Source: Kosakonia arachidis
Lineage (GTDB): Bacteria > Pseudomonadota > Gammaproteobacteria > Enterobacterales > Enterobacteriaceae
Assembly: GCF_900116535.1 (NCBI RefSeq)
Contig: NZ_FPAU01000001.1
Location: 1,289,218 to 1,353,217 of the forward strand
DNA length: 64,000 bases
Reading direction: 5' to 3'
Shown: positions 45,677-54,106 of the stretch, one piece after another
Position numbering within the stretch: the stretch's first letter is position 1
How the letters are laid out: every line of letters starts with the position of its first letter
Notes under the pieces: generated by a model
Databases searched by the model: none
Told to the model about the DNA's origin: nothing
What the model saw: only the letters and a program-made list of their open reading frames with translations
Program-made: the position numbers and the translations under genes

Positions 45677-47149
45677 TTACCGGCTCACATGCACCTGTGG
45701 CACATTGTTACGGATAAAGCTGCCGCCGAGTGCGCGTTCAAGCTGGGCGGCGAGCTGTAGCAACTGACCGTCGTTGGCCTGCCGAGTTTGAAAATGCATA
45801 CCCAGCGGAATGCCGGACTGCTGCCAGGCGAGCGGGAGCGAGATCCCGGCCGTACCTGTCAGGCTGGCGAGCGGGGTGTAAGAAAAGATATCCCACAGGT
45901 TATAGAACCAGTCCATAACGTCCGGGTTATCGCTCAGCGTCAGGTATTTTTTCTCGCCCATCAGCGGTGTCGGTTTCGAGAACGTCGGTGTCAGAATCAT
46001 GTCCCACTGCTGGAAAAAACGCCCGAGATCGCGCGATACGGTGTTAAAGACATCCTGCATTTTCCAGCGTTCGCTGTAGGACATATCAATGCCTTTCTGC
46101 CAGAGACGAATGTTGATCGGCTCCACCAGCGCCTCCGGCGGCGAACTCAGCCCTTTTTTTTCCAGCAGACGCTGAATAAACTGCGCAAAATTACTGATAT
46201 AGCAGGTCGTTTGTGCCTCAAACGCCTGCGCGAAATCAACCCGCGGCGTCACCCATTCAACGTGGTGGCCCAACTCTTCCAGCAAACGTACGGTGCGCTC
46301 CAGCTCGCTGACAAAATGTGCATCGGAACGGTAGTTGCCCCATTCGTGGGAGACGGCAATGCGCAGTGGAGCAGGATCGTGCTTAATCATCTCACTGTAG
46401 GGCTGTTTGCTTTCCCAGTAGGGCATAAACTCGCCCGGTGCGCCGCCCCGGCAACTGTCAATAAACCGCGCCGTGTCGCGAACGCTACGGCTGACGCAGC
46501 CTTGCGTGGAAACAAACCCGGTGATATCGGAAAGTGCCGGAGCGATGGATAACACGCCGCGCGAACTTTTTAGCCCGATCAACCCGTGGGAACCCGCCGG
46601 GATGCGAATCGAGCCGCCGCCGTCCGTGGCATGCGCCAGCGGTACAATCCCTGCTGCCACCGAAGCGCAGGATCCAGCTGACGAGCCGAAGGTGGTGTAT
46701 GCCGTATCCCACGGGTTGCGGGTGACATAAACGTCCGGGTTTTCCACCGAGCCGCAAACGCCAAACTCCGGGGTGGTGGTGCGGCCAATAATGTTCAACC
46801 CGGCGGCGCGGATTTGCGTAGTGAGAAACGCATCTTCCGCCGGGCGGTTGCCCTGCATAAATTTCGAACCTTGCTCCTGTAGCCGGTTTTTCACACCCGG
46901 GCCGAGATCTTTCATCAGAAACGGCACACCGCGAAACGGGCCGTCGAGCCGCGTGCCGTCGGTCTGCGGCGCTGCGATCGCATCATCAAACAGTTCCACC
47001 ACGGAACCGATTTGCGGGTTGATCAGGCTGACGGCGGCCTGCGCCTGCTGCGCCAGTTCGGCGGCACTGATCTCACCTTGCTGTACCCGTTCTGCAAGCG
47101 CTGTGGCATCGTGCGATGCCCATTCTTGCCAGTTCATGACAGTTTTCAT
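45677..47149 (-). CDS. Amidase-signature family hydrolase
   Basis: The 490-residue enzyme belongs to the amidase signature family. The catalytic triad can be placed at K80 (PFLMKDLG), cis-serine S156 (FGSSAGS) and nucleophile S180 (ATDGGGSIRIPAG), with the usual 24-residue spacing between the serines. It hydrolyses an amide, possibly of an aromatic or cyclic compound as in 6-aminohexanoate-cyclic-dimer hydrolase-like members; the substrate is inferred only by family. It is 13 bp downstream of an MFS transporter gene on the same strand, so the two probably import and cleave the same compound. Confidence 0.9.
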   Translation of the reverse strand: MKTVMNWQEWASHDATALAERVQQGEISAAELAQQAQAAVSLINPQIGSVVELFDDAIAAPQTDGTRLDGPFRGVPFLMKDLGPGVKNRLQEQGSKFMQGNRPAEDAFLTTQIRAAGLNIIGRTTTPEFGVCGSVENPDVYVTRNPWDTAYTTFGSSAGSCASVAAGIVPLAHATDGGGSIRIPAGSHGLIGLKSSRGVLSIAPALSDITGFVSTQGCVSRSVRDTARFIDSCRGGAPGEFMPYWESKQPYSEMIKHDPAPLRIAVSHEWGNYRSDAHFVSELERTVRLLEELGHHVEWVTPRVDFAQAFEAQTTCYISNFAQFIQRLLEKKGLSSPPEALVEPINIRLWQKGIDMSYSERWKMQDVFNTVSRDLGRFFQQWDMILTPTFSKPTPLMGEKKYLTLSDNPDVMDWFYNLWDIFSYTPLASLTGTAGISLPLAWQQSGIPLGMHFQTRQANDGQLLQLAAQLERALGGSFIRNNVPQVHVSR

Positions 47150-47162
47150 TACTTCTCCTTGC

Positions 47163-48482
47163 TTACTGAACGGTGGTGCGACGACGCGCCAGCAAAGGCT
47201 GCGGGGCTTTACGCTCTTTCAGCATGACGGTGGCGACCAGACAGAGAATATTGGCGGCAATCAGGTAGTAACCGGGAGAAACCGGGTTGCCGGTGACTTT
47301 GATCAGCCATGAAAAGACAATCTGTGCAGTGCCGCCGAACAGCGTAATGCCAAAGGCAAAGGCGATAGAAAAGCCAGTGGAGCGCACATATTTCGGGAAG
47401 TTTTCGCACAGCACGACGAGTACGCCGGAACCGCTGATACATTGCAGGGCGGCAAAAACGGTGATCACGCTGTAAAACACCATTTCGCTGCGCCAGGTGT
47501 TGATGATCTCAAGCCCGGGAAGCAGCAATAGCAGCAGGATCAGACGTGGGGCAATAATGGTCATCTTTCTGCCAACGCGATCTGCCATCCAGCCGCCGAT
47601 CAGCGAAAAGACCACCACGCAGACGCCAATCAGAATCGTGGAGGCCATGGCGCTGCCCGGCGTAAACGACAGTTCATTGAGCGCGTAAGTGGTCATATAG
47701 TTGAGGAAATATTGGGTAATGGTGCTGCCGGAGAGAATAAAAATCCCTGTCAGCACCAGTCCGCGATAATTCTTCACGACTTCGCCGAGCAGGCTACCGG
47801 TGGAGTGACTGGCTTCGCTGTTGTCAGACTGATAAGTCTCGCGCAGATTGCGGCGCAGGTAGATGGCGATAGGCAGGATCAGCAGCCCGAAAGCGAACGG
47901 CACGCGCCAGCCCCAGGCGGCGAGATCTTGCGGTGACAGCAATACCGTGAGCGTATAGCCAATCACACCCGCGCTGATACCTGCCAGACCCTGGGCGACA
48001 ATCTGCCAACTGGTGTAGAAGGCACGTTTGCCTGCGGGCGCGGCCTCCATAATAAACGTGGTTGCCGGCCCAGCTTCGCCGCCCCAGGCCAGCCCTTGCA
48101 ACATGCGAACCAGCACCAGTAAAACTGGCGCGGCCATGCCCATGGTTTCATATCCTGGCAAGAAGACTAAGCCGCCGGTGCCGATGGTCATAAATACCAT
48201 GGTTAATAACATTGCTGGCTTGCGCCCAACGCGGTCGGCGTAGCTGCCAATAAAAATGGCGCCCAGCGGCCGGACAATAAAGCCGATGCCAAATACCGAA
48301 ACGGACAATAACAAACTGGTAAACGGATTATCCGAAGGAAAGAAAACATGGCCGATCATCACTGCAAAGGTGGCGTAAGCGCTGAAATCAAAAAACTCGA
48401 CGGCTGCGCCCAGCACAACGGCGATCACTTCTTTACGCGTCGCTTTTGGCTGTGTGACTGTGGGATTTATTTCGTTTGCCAT
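47163..48482 (-). CDS. MFS transporter, metabolite:H+ symporter type
   Basis: This is an inner-membrane transporter of 439 residues with about 12 hydrophobic spans. The MFS loop 2-3 signature is seen as GSYADRVGRKPAMLL, and the repeat in the second half is GWMADRVGRKMTI. The N-terminal block AVVLGAAVEFFDFSAYATFA (in part) is typical of the MHS (ProP/KgtP/ShiA-like) family that imports small organic acids or amides by proton symport. It forms an apparent operon with the amidase gene and is divergent from the LysR gene at 48980. Confidence 0.9.
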   Translation of the reverse strand: MANEINPTVTQPKATRKEVIAVVLGAAVEFFDFSAYATFAVMIGHVFFPSDNPFTSLLLSVSVFGIGFIVRPLGAIFIGSYADRVGRKPAMLLTMVFMTIGTGGLVFLPGYETMGMAAPVLLVLVRMLQGLAWGGEAGPATTFIMEAAPAGKRAFYTSWQIVAQGLAGISAGVIGYTLTVLLSPQDLAAWGWRVPFAFGLLILPIAIYLRRNLRETYQSDNSEASHSTGSLLGEVVKNYRGLVLTGIFILSGSTITQYFLNYMTTYALNELSFTPGSAMASTILIGVCVVVFSLIGGWMADRVGRKMTIIAPRLILLLLLLPGLEIINTWRSEMVFYSVITVFAALQCISGSGVLVVLCENFPKYVRSTGFSIAFAFGITLFGGTAQIVFSWLIKVTGNPVSPGYYLIAANILCLVATVMLKERKAPQPLLARRRTTVQ

Positions 48483-48979
48483 AAACAGTCTTCCTCAGGG
48501 GTTGAGACGAATTAACAACATGGCGGAGATATAACAAGCACAGATAATGTGCACTATCACAATTGTGCGGGAGCAGTGCGTAAAAAATGTGCTCACTGAA
48601 TGGCAGGGAATATAAATAAGAAAATAGTATTGCTTTATATAATATATTGAATTATATGGTTTTGTTGTTTTTATTCGGCAGCCTTTACTGACTGAAAGGA
48701 AATAACTGTCGCGGCGCTGCACTTAAAAAGTGCTTTCATTTCGTTATCAGTGCGCAAATATTTTTCGCATAACCTATATCATCCTGATGATTATTAAATC
48801 ATTTTTTCTCCCTGCAAGGTAAAAACCAATTCTGTTTTTGCACGATTATTGTTCGTCGTGCCTGTTTGCAGTGCAGCGGCATGGGAAGATAAATGATTGC
48901 CTCACTGATTTGTCAATCTGAACACCGGCGTAATAAGGTGACAAAGGGTGTAATAACGGCAATACAGGGAGGGGAAAAT
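48483..48979. other. Divergent promoter region between the MFS and LysR genes
   Basis: This ~500-bp gap is AT-rich, especially 48600-48680. It has a palindrome GCACTATCACAATTGTGC (48551-48568) near the MFS start and should contain both promoters and LysR binding sites. No gene with a credible ribosome-binding site is seen. Confidence 0.5.
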
Positions 48980-49891
48980 ATGCAATTACGCGCGCTGCGC
49001 TATTTTAGCCAGGTGGCGAAATCCAGTTCGTTGCGTGATGCCGCCGATAAATTGTTTGTTGCGCCGGGTGCCGTCACGCGGCAAATCGATATTCTGGAAC
49101 ACCACTATGGCGCGCCGCTGATCGAGCGCACGCCACGCGGTATCAAACTGACACGGGAAGGGGAATTTCTCGCCCAGGCCGTAGATGCCACCTTACGTGA
49201 GCTGGATGCGGTGAAAGCGCGCATCTCAAGTACGAAAAGTGTGGTTTCCGGCACGGTACGTATCTGTGCGGCAGAGAGCCTGATCGCTGCGTTTATCGCG
49301 CCGGTTATCTGCACCTTCCGCCAGCGTTATCCTGCGGTTTCGTTTGACATTGATATTGGCAGTGCACCGCATGTTGCCGAACAATTAATCAGCGGTAATG
49401 CCGATGTGGCGCTGGCGTTTTATATGCCGGTCAGCGCGGAGTTGCAGGTGACACACTACTGCGCGTTGCAGCACAAAGTGTTGATGGCGGCGCACCATCC
49501 GTTAGCGAAGAAAAGCCTGCTGACGCTCTCCGATCTTGCCCGTCATCCGCTAGCTATTCCGCCTGCCAACTATGCGGTGCGGCAACTGCTCGAATCTGCT
49601 GCCCGGCGGGAGAATCTGCATTTTGATTTATGTTATATCGCCAGTTCGCTGGAAGTGCAGAAAGCGCTGGCGCGGCAAGGACTGGCGCTGTTGATCCTGC
49701 CACAACTGAACGTTAACGACACCACCGGGCATGAGGATTTTGTCGCCGTGCCGCTGGCGGATCCGCTGATGGGCACGGTGAAGGTCGATCTCTGCCTGCC
49801 GCGCCAGCGCACGTTGTCGATGGCGACGCGTATATTCCATCAGATGCTGGCGGAACAAATTGACAGGCAGAATGGGTCGTTCCAATACTGA
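48980..49891 (+). CDS. LysR-family transcriptional regulator
   Basis: ATG 48980, behind GGGAGGGG, gives 303 residues beginning MQLRALRYFSQVAKSSSLRD. The first 60 residues are the LysR winged helix (ADKLFVAPGAVTRQIDILE, in part), and the frame upstream of this ATG has no domain, so it is rejected as coding. The effector domain resembles the CbbR/NAC-like type, with RICAAESLIAAFIAPVI (in part). It is divergent from the MFS-amidase pair and probably regulates both that operon and the cupin gene that follows it by 27 bp. Confidence 0.9.
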   Translation: MQLRALRYFSQVAKSSSLRDAADKLFVAPGAVTRQIDILEHHYGAPLIERTPRGIKLTREGEFLAQAVDATLRELDAVKARISSTKSVVSGTVRICAAESLIAAFIAPVICTFRQRYPAVSFDIDIGSAPHVAEQLISGNADVALAFYMPVSAELQVTHYCALQHKVLMAAHHPLAKKSLLTLSDLARHPLAIPPANYAVRQLLESAARRENLHFDLCYIASSLEVQKALARQGLALLILPQLNVNDTTGHEDFVAVPLADPLMGTVKVDLCLPRQRTLSMATRIFHQMLAEQIDRQNGSFQY

Positions 49892-49918
49892 CATGACACC
49901 TTATTCCAGGAACCGCTT

Positions 49919-50416
49919 ATGAGTGCGAATATTGCTAAACCGTTTGTTATCCACAACTTTAATACCATTGAGATGGAGCATTTTGTCCGCCCACCGCTGT
50001 ATGAATCCCTGGGCGGCTCGCTGACCAGGGGCACTGCCGCCAGCAAGCTCGGCGCGTCTATCGATACGTTGCCGCCGGGTAAACGCTGCAGCCCGTTTCA
50101 TCTGCATCATGCGCAGGAAGAGATGTTTATCGTGCTGAATGGACGCGGAACACTGCGCATTGGCGATGAAGAACGAGCGATTGAAGAGGGCGATGTGATC
50201 TGTATTCCACCGGGAAAGGCATGGCCGCATCAGATTATCAACACCTCCGATCAACCGTTGCGTTATATCTCAATCAGCACAATGGAAAGCCCGGAAATTT
50301 GCGAATACCCCGATGCCGATAAATTTCTTGCCAGAGCGCGCATCAACGGGCGGGAAGATTTTCGCCGGATTGATTTTCGCGGCGCGGGCGTGGATTACTG
50401 GGAAGGGGAAAAGTGA
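49919..50416 (+). CDS. Cupin-domain protein
   Basis: The 165-residue product has one cupin barrel. Motif 1 is seen as PFHLHHAQEEMFIVLNGRG (in part), with the metal-binding H-x-H and E, and motif 2 as GDVICIPPGKAWPHQIIN (in part). It may be a small dioxygenase, isomerase or sensor for a metabolite of the amidase pathway; the reaction is unknown. It follows the LysR gene with a ribosome-binding site CCAGGAACC and is probably co-transcribed. Confidence 0.87.
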   Translation: MSANIAKPFVIHNFNTIEMEHFVRPPLYESLGGSLTRGTAASKLGASIDTLPPGKRCSPFHLHHAQEEMFIVLNGRGTLRIGDEERAIEEGDVICIPPGKAWPHQIINTSDQPLRYISISTMESPEICEYPDADKFLARARINGREDFRRIDFRGAGVDYWEGEK

Positions 50417-50667
50417 GATGAACGCCGGTCAGCCCGGTTGCGATTCAGGTAGAAGCGCTGCGGTGAATCGAGTAGTTCCATCGCTCTGCCAGATGCGGGA
50501 TTGCCGCTTTATGTTCAGAAATTTTGCTTGTCTACAGCCGCAGCCGTGATGTTCATACTGATGTTGGTTTTACCGTCGAAAATTTTTACCTTAATGACGT
50601 CAAGGGACTTTCCGCCAGCGGCAGGCGATTTGCAGGGATGGCAAGTAGGGCTGGCCTGAACGTAGCG

Positions 50668-50692
50668 CCGTCTGTTTGCTAAGACGGCGGTT
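50668..50692. terminator. Hairpin between cupin and phosphoesterase genes
   Basis: CGCCGTCT-N8-AGACGGCG is a strong stem without a good T-run, between two convergent genes. The preceding 50417-50667 shows no credible gene. A 40-codon plus-strand open stretch ending near 50681 (translating as VENFYLNDVKGLSASGRR, in part) may be a gene relict. Confidence 0.5.
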
Positions 50693-50697
50693 AGGCG

Positions 50698-51426
50698 CTA
50701 AACGCTAACAAAATGGCTTACCAGGCGGCGATCGCGGATCTGATGGATCATCAGTGCTGGCGGATCGTTCGCCGGTGGCAGGCGTTGTGCATCCAGCATC
50801 AGTGGGTTCGACGGGCAGATGGAGCCGCAAATATAAGCCGGAATCCCGGCAAAGGTAGCGCTCATCGGCCGGTGAACGTGCCCGCTGCACAACGCCAGCG
50901 GCGGGAACGGCAGAGTCTTAAGCAACTGTCGCAGTTCCTCTGTGCCATCGCACATTGCGCTATCGAGCGGCGCGATGCCGCTGGGGAACAGATGCTGATG
51001 CAAAAACAGCAGTGCTGGTTGCGGGCTGGCGGAGAGCGCGCTTTTTAGCCACGGCAGATGCAGGCGGATATCGCCACGGCTTTCGCCCGCGACGGTCACA
51101 TCCAGGCCAATGACCGCCACACCGTCAAGCTGCTGGCAGAAGTGCATTGCGTCAGCGGCCCTATGACGGGCAAAGGCGGGCAGGCGGGCGCACATCACCG
51201 CTTTATCGTCGGCATTACCCGGAATGATATGCGTGCGGCAGCTCAGCCGTTGCAGTTCCCCGGCAATCGCCAGATAGCCTTCGTGCCAGCCGTCGTCGGT
51301 TAAATCCCCACTCACCACCAGCACATCAGGTTGCAGGGCAAGCAGCCAGTCAATGGCGTTATGCAACCGCGCGAGGTTGTCGTTGTCGGGCGCGGCGTGA
51401 ATATCACTGAGCTGAGCAATCAGCAT
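50698..51426 (-). CDS. Calcineurin-like metallophosphoesterase (class III PDE type)
   Basis: The 242-residue protein has the two-metal phosphoesterase motifs in order: D8-x-H10 (LSDIHA), GDLTDDG with D41, PGNAD (N71, where most relatives have GNHD), LFLHQH and GHVHRP. It resembles CpdA/GpdQ-like class III phosphodiesterases, which hydrolyse cyclic nucleotides or glycerophosphodiesters. The substrate is unknown, and loss of the GNHD histidine (alanine here) may change activity. It is transcribed alone. Confidence 0.88.
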   Translation of the reverse strand: MLIAQLSDIHAAPDNDNLARLHNAIDWLLALQPDVLVVSGDLTDDGWHEGYLAIAGELQRLSCRTHIIPGNADDKAVMCARLPAFARHRAADAMHFCQQLDGVAVIGLDVTVAGESRGDIRLHLPWLKSALSASPQPALLFLHQHLFPSGIAPLDSAMCDGTEELRQLLKTLPFPPLALCSGHVHRPMSATFAGIPAYICGSICPSNPLMLDAQRLPPANDPPALMIHQIRDRRLVSHFVSV

Positions 51427-51742
51427 CTCTCCTCCGATGTGGTTCTATGCAGCCCGAAGTATGGCAGGCGGGCGCGGGGGAATGCACGAAATTTGCCAGT
51501 TCGGTATTCTGCTAAGCAAGGGTTACGCGCGCCGAAAGTCATATTACATAGCCATTAACATAATTCATGCCAGCTTCGCTTTCTTTTTTATTTTAATAAG
51601 AGAGATAACGTATCTTCCGCGTCTTAATATTATTCACGACTTGCCTGATGTTTCCCCCATTGCTAGTATTTGCGCAGGATACTCTCAATAGTTGCAGACC
51701 TCTATTGCAACGTCTTTAACAATGGAATGTTCCGAGGTTTAT
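51427..51742. other. AT-rich leader region before the RelE-like gene
   Basis: This gap between divergent genes becomes strongly AT-rich after 51540. It must hold both promoters. I see no antitoxin-like reading frame with a ribosome-binding site here. Confidence 0.5.
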
Positions 51743-52279
51743 ATGTATTTGATTGAATTAAATGATGACGATCTGGAGAATATTATTTCAGATTCAGAGT
51801 ACTTTACCGCCAGTGATGACGAGTATTTTACTGCCGACGAAAGCGTGGCTGGCTCGGTGGGGTATTTTACCTCTTCAGCATATACAGCGCCGTCATCTTC
51901 ACGGCAATCCTCACTATCTGGCTCCGTTAAACATTACCGAAAACAGGTAAGTCAATCAGGCTCGCTCAGTGAAAGTAAAAAATGGATAATTGATGAAACG
52001 GAGCCAAAAAGCAAATACCGGCTCAACAAACATATCCACATTGAGCCGCAGCACATGAGAAACTATTATATGTGGCGACGGCTTATTCGTGCCGGAACCC
52101 ATCCACGAGAAGCCGCTAAATTGATGGGCAGTAAATTTTGTTATAAACAGGTCAAACAGAAAAAAAGTATCCAGTTGTTCAGTATCCGCTTAAGTGAAGA
52201 CAACCGGGTTTTTTTTAGGATTCAGGAAAAAGAACGGATTGTGAAAATACTCAATATTGGTGGTCACTCCTTCGGTTAA
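51743..52279 (+). CDS. Orphan protein with acidic/serine-rich N-terminus and RelE-like C-terminal domain
   Basis: ATG 51743, behind GAGGTTT, gives 178 residues; earlier in-frame ATG codons lack a site. The N-terminal ~90 residues look disordered, acidic and serine-rich, with a repeated motif (SEYFTASDDEYFTADES, then GYFTSS). The C-terminal ~75 residues (MWRRLIRAGTHPREAAKLMG, then FSIRLSEDNRVFFRIQEKER and IVKILNIGGH) follow the helix and beta-strand pattern of RelE/HigB-family toxins. No antitoxin gene is adjacent. Composition is AT-rich, so horizontal transfer is likely. It may be a toxin, a secreted effector or a domesticated derivative; no function is shown. Confidence 0.68.
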   Translation: MYLIELNDDDLENIISDSEYFTASDDEYFTADESVAGSVGYFTSSAYTAPSSSRQSSLSGSVKHYRKQVSQSGSLSESKKWIIDETEPKSKYRLNKHIHIEPQHMRNYYMWRRLIRAGTHPREAAKLMGSKFCYKQVKQKKSIQLFSIRLSEDNRVFFRIQEKERIVKILNIGGHSFG

Positions 52280-52292
52280 TGCCGAAAAGCAG

Positions 52293-53183
52293 TTACGCCA
52301 CGGCACGTATTGCAGCAATAAACGCCTTTAGCGTCGCCGGAACGTGTCGGTGGCTGGCGTAGTAAAGACACAATCCCGCAATGGGCGGGCACCATGCCTC
52401 AAGAACCTGCACCGCCAGCCCGTCGTCCAGCGCCTGGCGGGCATAGGGTTCCGGCACACAGGCGATGCCCAGCCCCAGCACGACCGCTTCCACCATCAAC
52501 GCATTGTTATCCAGACACAGCGTGCCGGGTACATTCAGCGTTAACGGCTTATTGTCGCGCATAAACTCCCATCGATAGCGCTTGCCACTCGGTAGACGCT
52601 GCGCGATGCAGCGGTGTTGCAATAAATCCTCCGGCGTGTGCGGTGTTCCTGCCCGTTCAAGGTAACCAGGCGCAGCAACGGTAATAAAACGAGTGTCGCC
52701 GCCAAACGGCACGGCAATCATGTCACGCGGCACCGCTTCGGCCAGCCGGATTCCTGCGTCGAAACCGGCAGCCACGATATCCACCAGACGGCCATCGGTG
52801 ACCAAATCCAGCTCCACCTGCGGATGTGCCCGTAAAAAATCTGTCACCACATGCTGTAACAGCCAGCGCGCGCCGCCTTCATTGGCGTTGATGCGCAGCG
52901 TACCGTGTAGCTCCTGAGGCTGGAAACGGGTGCTGTCGAATACGTCGTCCAGCGCATCCAGTAACGGATCGAGCCGTTGCAGAAAAACCGCGCCTTGCTG
53001 GGTAAGCGACACGCTGCGGGTCGTGCGGTGTAACAACCGGACGCCCAGGCGGGTTTCCAGCGCGCGCATGGCGTGGCTGAGTGCCGAGCGGGAAACACCC
53101 AGTTCTCCCGCTGCCTGCTGAAAACTCTGTAAGCGGGCCACAAGGAGGAACGCCTTCAAATCGCTAAGACTGACATTTTTCAT
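52293..53183 (-). CDS. LysR-family transcriptional regulator
   Basis: The 296-residue protein has an N-terminal winged helix (LLVARLQSFQQAAGELGVSRSALSHAMRALE, in part) and an effector domain with GFDAGIRLAEAVPRDMIAVPFG (in part). It belongs to the same CrgA-like subgroup as the regulator at 13584-14471. It is divergent from the SDR gene across 97 bp and should regulate it. The effector is unknown. Confidence 0.92.
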   Translation of the reverse strand: MKNVSLSDLKAFLLVARLQSFQQAAGELGVSRSALSHAMRALETRLGVRLLHRTTRSVSLTQQGAVFLQRLDPLLDALDDVFDSTRFQPQELHGTLRINANEGGARWLLQHVVTDFLRAHPQVELDLVTDGRLVDIVAAGFDAGIRLAEAVPRDMIAVPFGGDTRFITVAAPGYLERAGTPHTPEDLLQHRCIAQRLPSGKRYRWEFMRDNKPLTLNVPGTLCLDNNALMVEAVVLGLGIACVPEPYARQALDDGLAVQVLEAWCPPIAGLCLYYASHRHVPATLKAFIAAIRAVA

Positions 53184-53280
53184 TGTTGAATTTTTTGCAC
53201 CACTTCATATCGATTGGTGAGTCTTATTTTAGCACTGGCAGCGGTATAGGCTACAGATCCACTCGCTTCAGGAGGTCATT

Positions 53281-54105
53281 ATGTTGACATGGTTGATTAC
53301 CGGCGCGTCTTCCGGGCTTGGGCTTGCAATGACGCAAAAATTACTGGCACGCGGCGATCGCATTGCGGCCTGTGTTCGCCGTGCCGATGCACTGAGCGAG
53401 CTTCAGGCGCAGTATGGAGGTCAGTTGTATCTCTGTCGTTTTGACATGATCGATACCGCGGCCATGCGGGAAGAAATCGATCGCGCCTTCAGCACGCTTG
53501 GCAGAATTGATCGGGTAGTAAGTAATGCCGGTTACGGATTGTTTGGCGCGGCGGAAGAGGTCAGCGATGCGCAGATAGAACGGCAAATCGCTACCAATTT
53601 AACCGGCTCAATTCAACTGGTGCGCACGGTGCTACCGTGGCTGCGAGCACAGGGCAGTGGGCGAATTGTGCAGGTTTCATCAGAAGGTGGGCAGGTGGCC
53701 TATCCCAATTTCAGCCTCTATCATGCCAGTAAATGGGGGATCGAAGGTTTTCTTGAGTCGCTGGCGCAGGAGGTAAAACCTTTTGCCATTGATGTGGTGA
53801 TTGCTGAACCCGGCCCGACGCAGACCGGTTTTGGCGGCGGCCTCGATCATGCCCAGCCGCTGGCGATCTATGATGCCACGCCCGCAGGCGATGTGCGGCG
53901 CGGCATTGCCAACGGTGATTTCGCCATTACCGGCGATGCAGATCGTACAGTCGAGGCGATTATCGCCGTCGCCGACAGGCAACACCCGCCTCTGCGGGTG
54001 CCACTCGGCAGTATCGCTTACGATCATTTAGTGGCAACCCTGGGCGCACGGTTGCGTGAAATTGAAGGCCAGCGTGAGTTGGCGTACTCCGCGGACCGTA
54101 CATGA
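53281..54105 (+). CDS. Short-chain dehydrogenase/reductase (SDR)
   Basis: The 274-residue oxidoreductase is of the classical SDR type. The cofactor loop is TGASSGLG (positions 7-14), the structural NAG motif is SNAGYGLFG, the catalytic serine is in QVSSEGG, and the active-site Tyr-Lys pair is in LYHASKWG (YxxxK). It reduces or oxidises an unknown carbonyl/alcohol pair with NAD(P). The start follows CAGGAGG. The divergent LysR gene is the probable regulator. Confidence 0.92.
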   Translation: MLTWLITGASSGLGLAMTQKLLARGDRIAACVRRADALSELQAQYGGQLYLCRFDMIDTAAMREEIDRAFSTLGRIDRVVSNAGYGLFGAAEEVSDAQIERQIATNLTGSIQLVRTVLPWLRAQGSGRIVQVSSEGGQVAYPNFSLYHASKWGIEGFLESLAQEVKPFAIDVVIAEPGPTQTGFGGGLDHAQPLAIYDATPAGDVRRGIANGDFAITGDADRTVEAIIAVADRQHPPLRVPLGSIAYDHLVATLGARLREIEGQRELAYSADRT

Positions 54106-54106
54106 A

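Noticed and set aside
50417-50667. Gene relict between cupin and phosphoesterase genes
   Set aside because: Short open stretches exist in several frames, but none has a start signal or a domain I can name.
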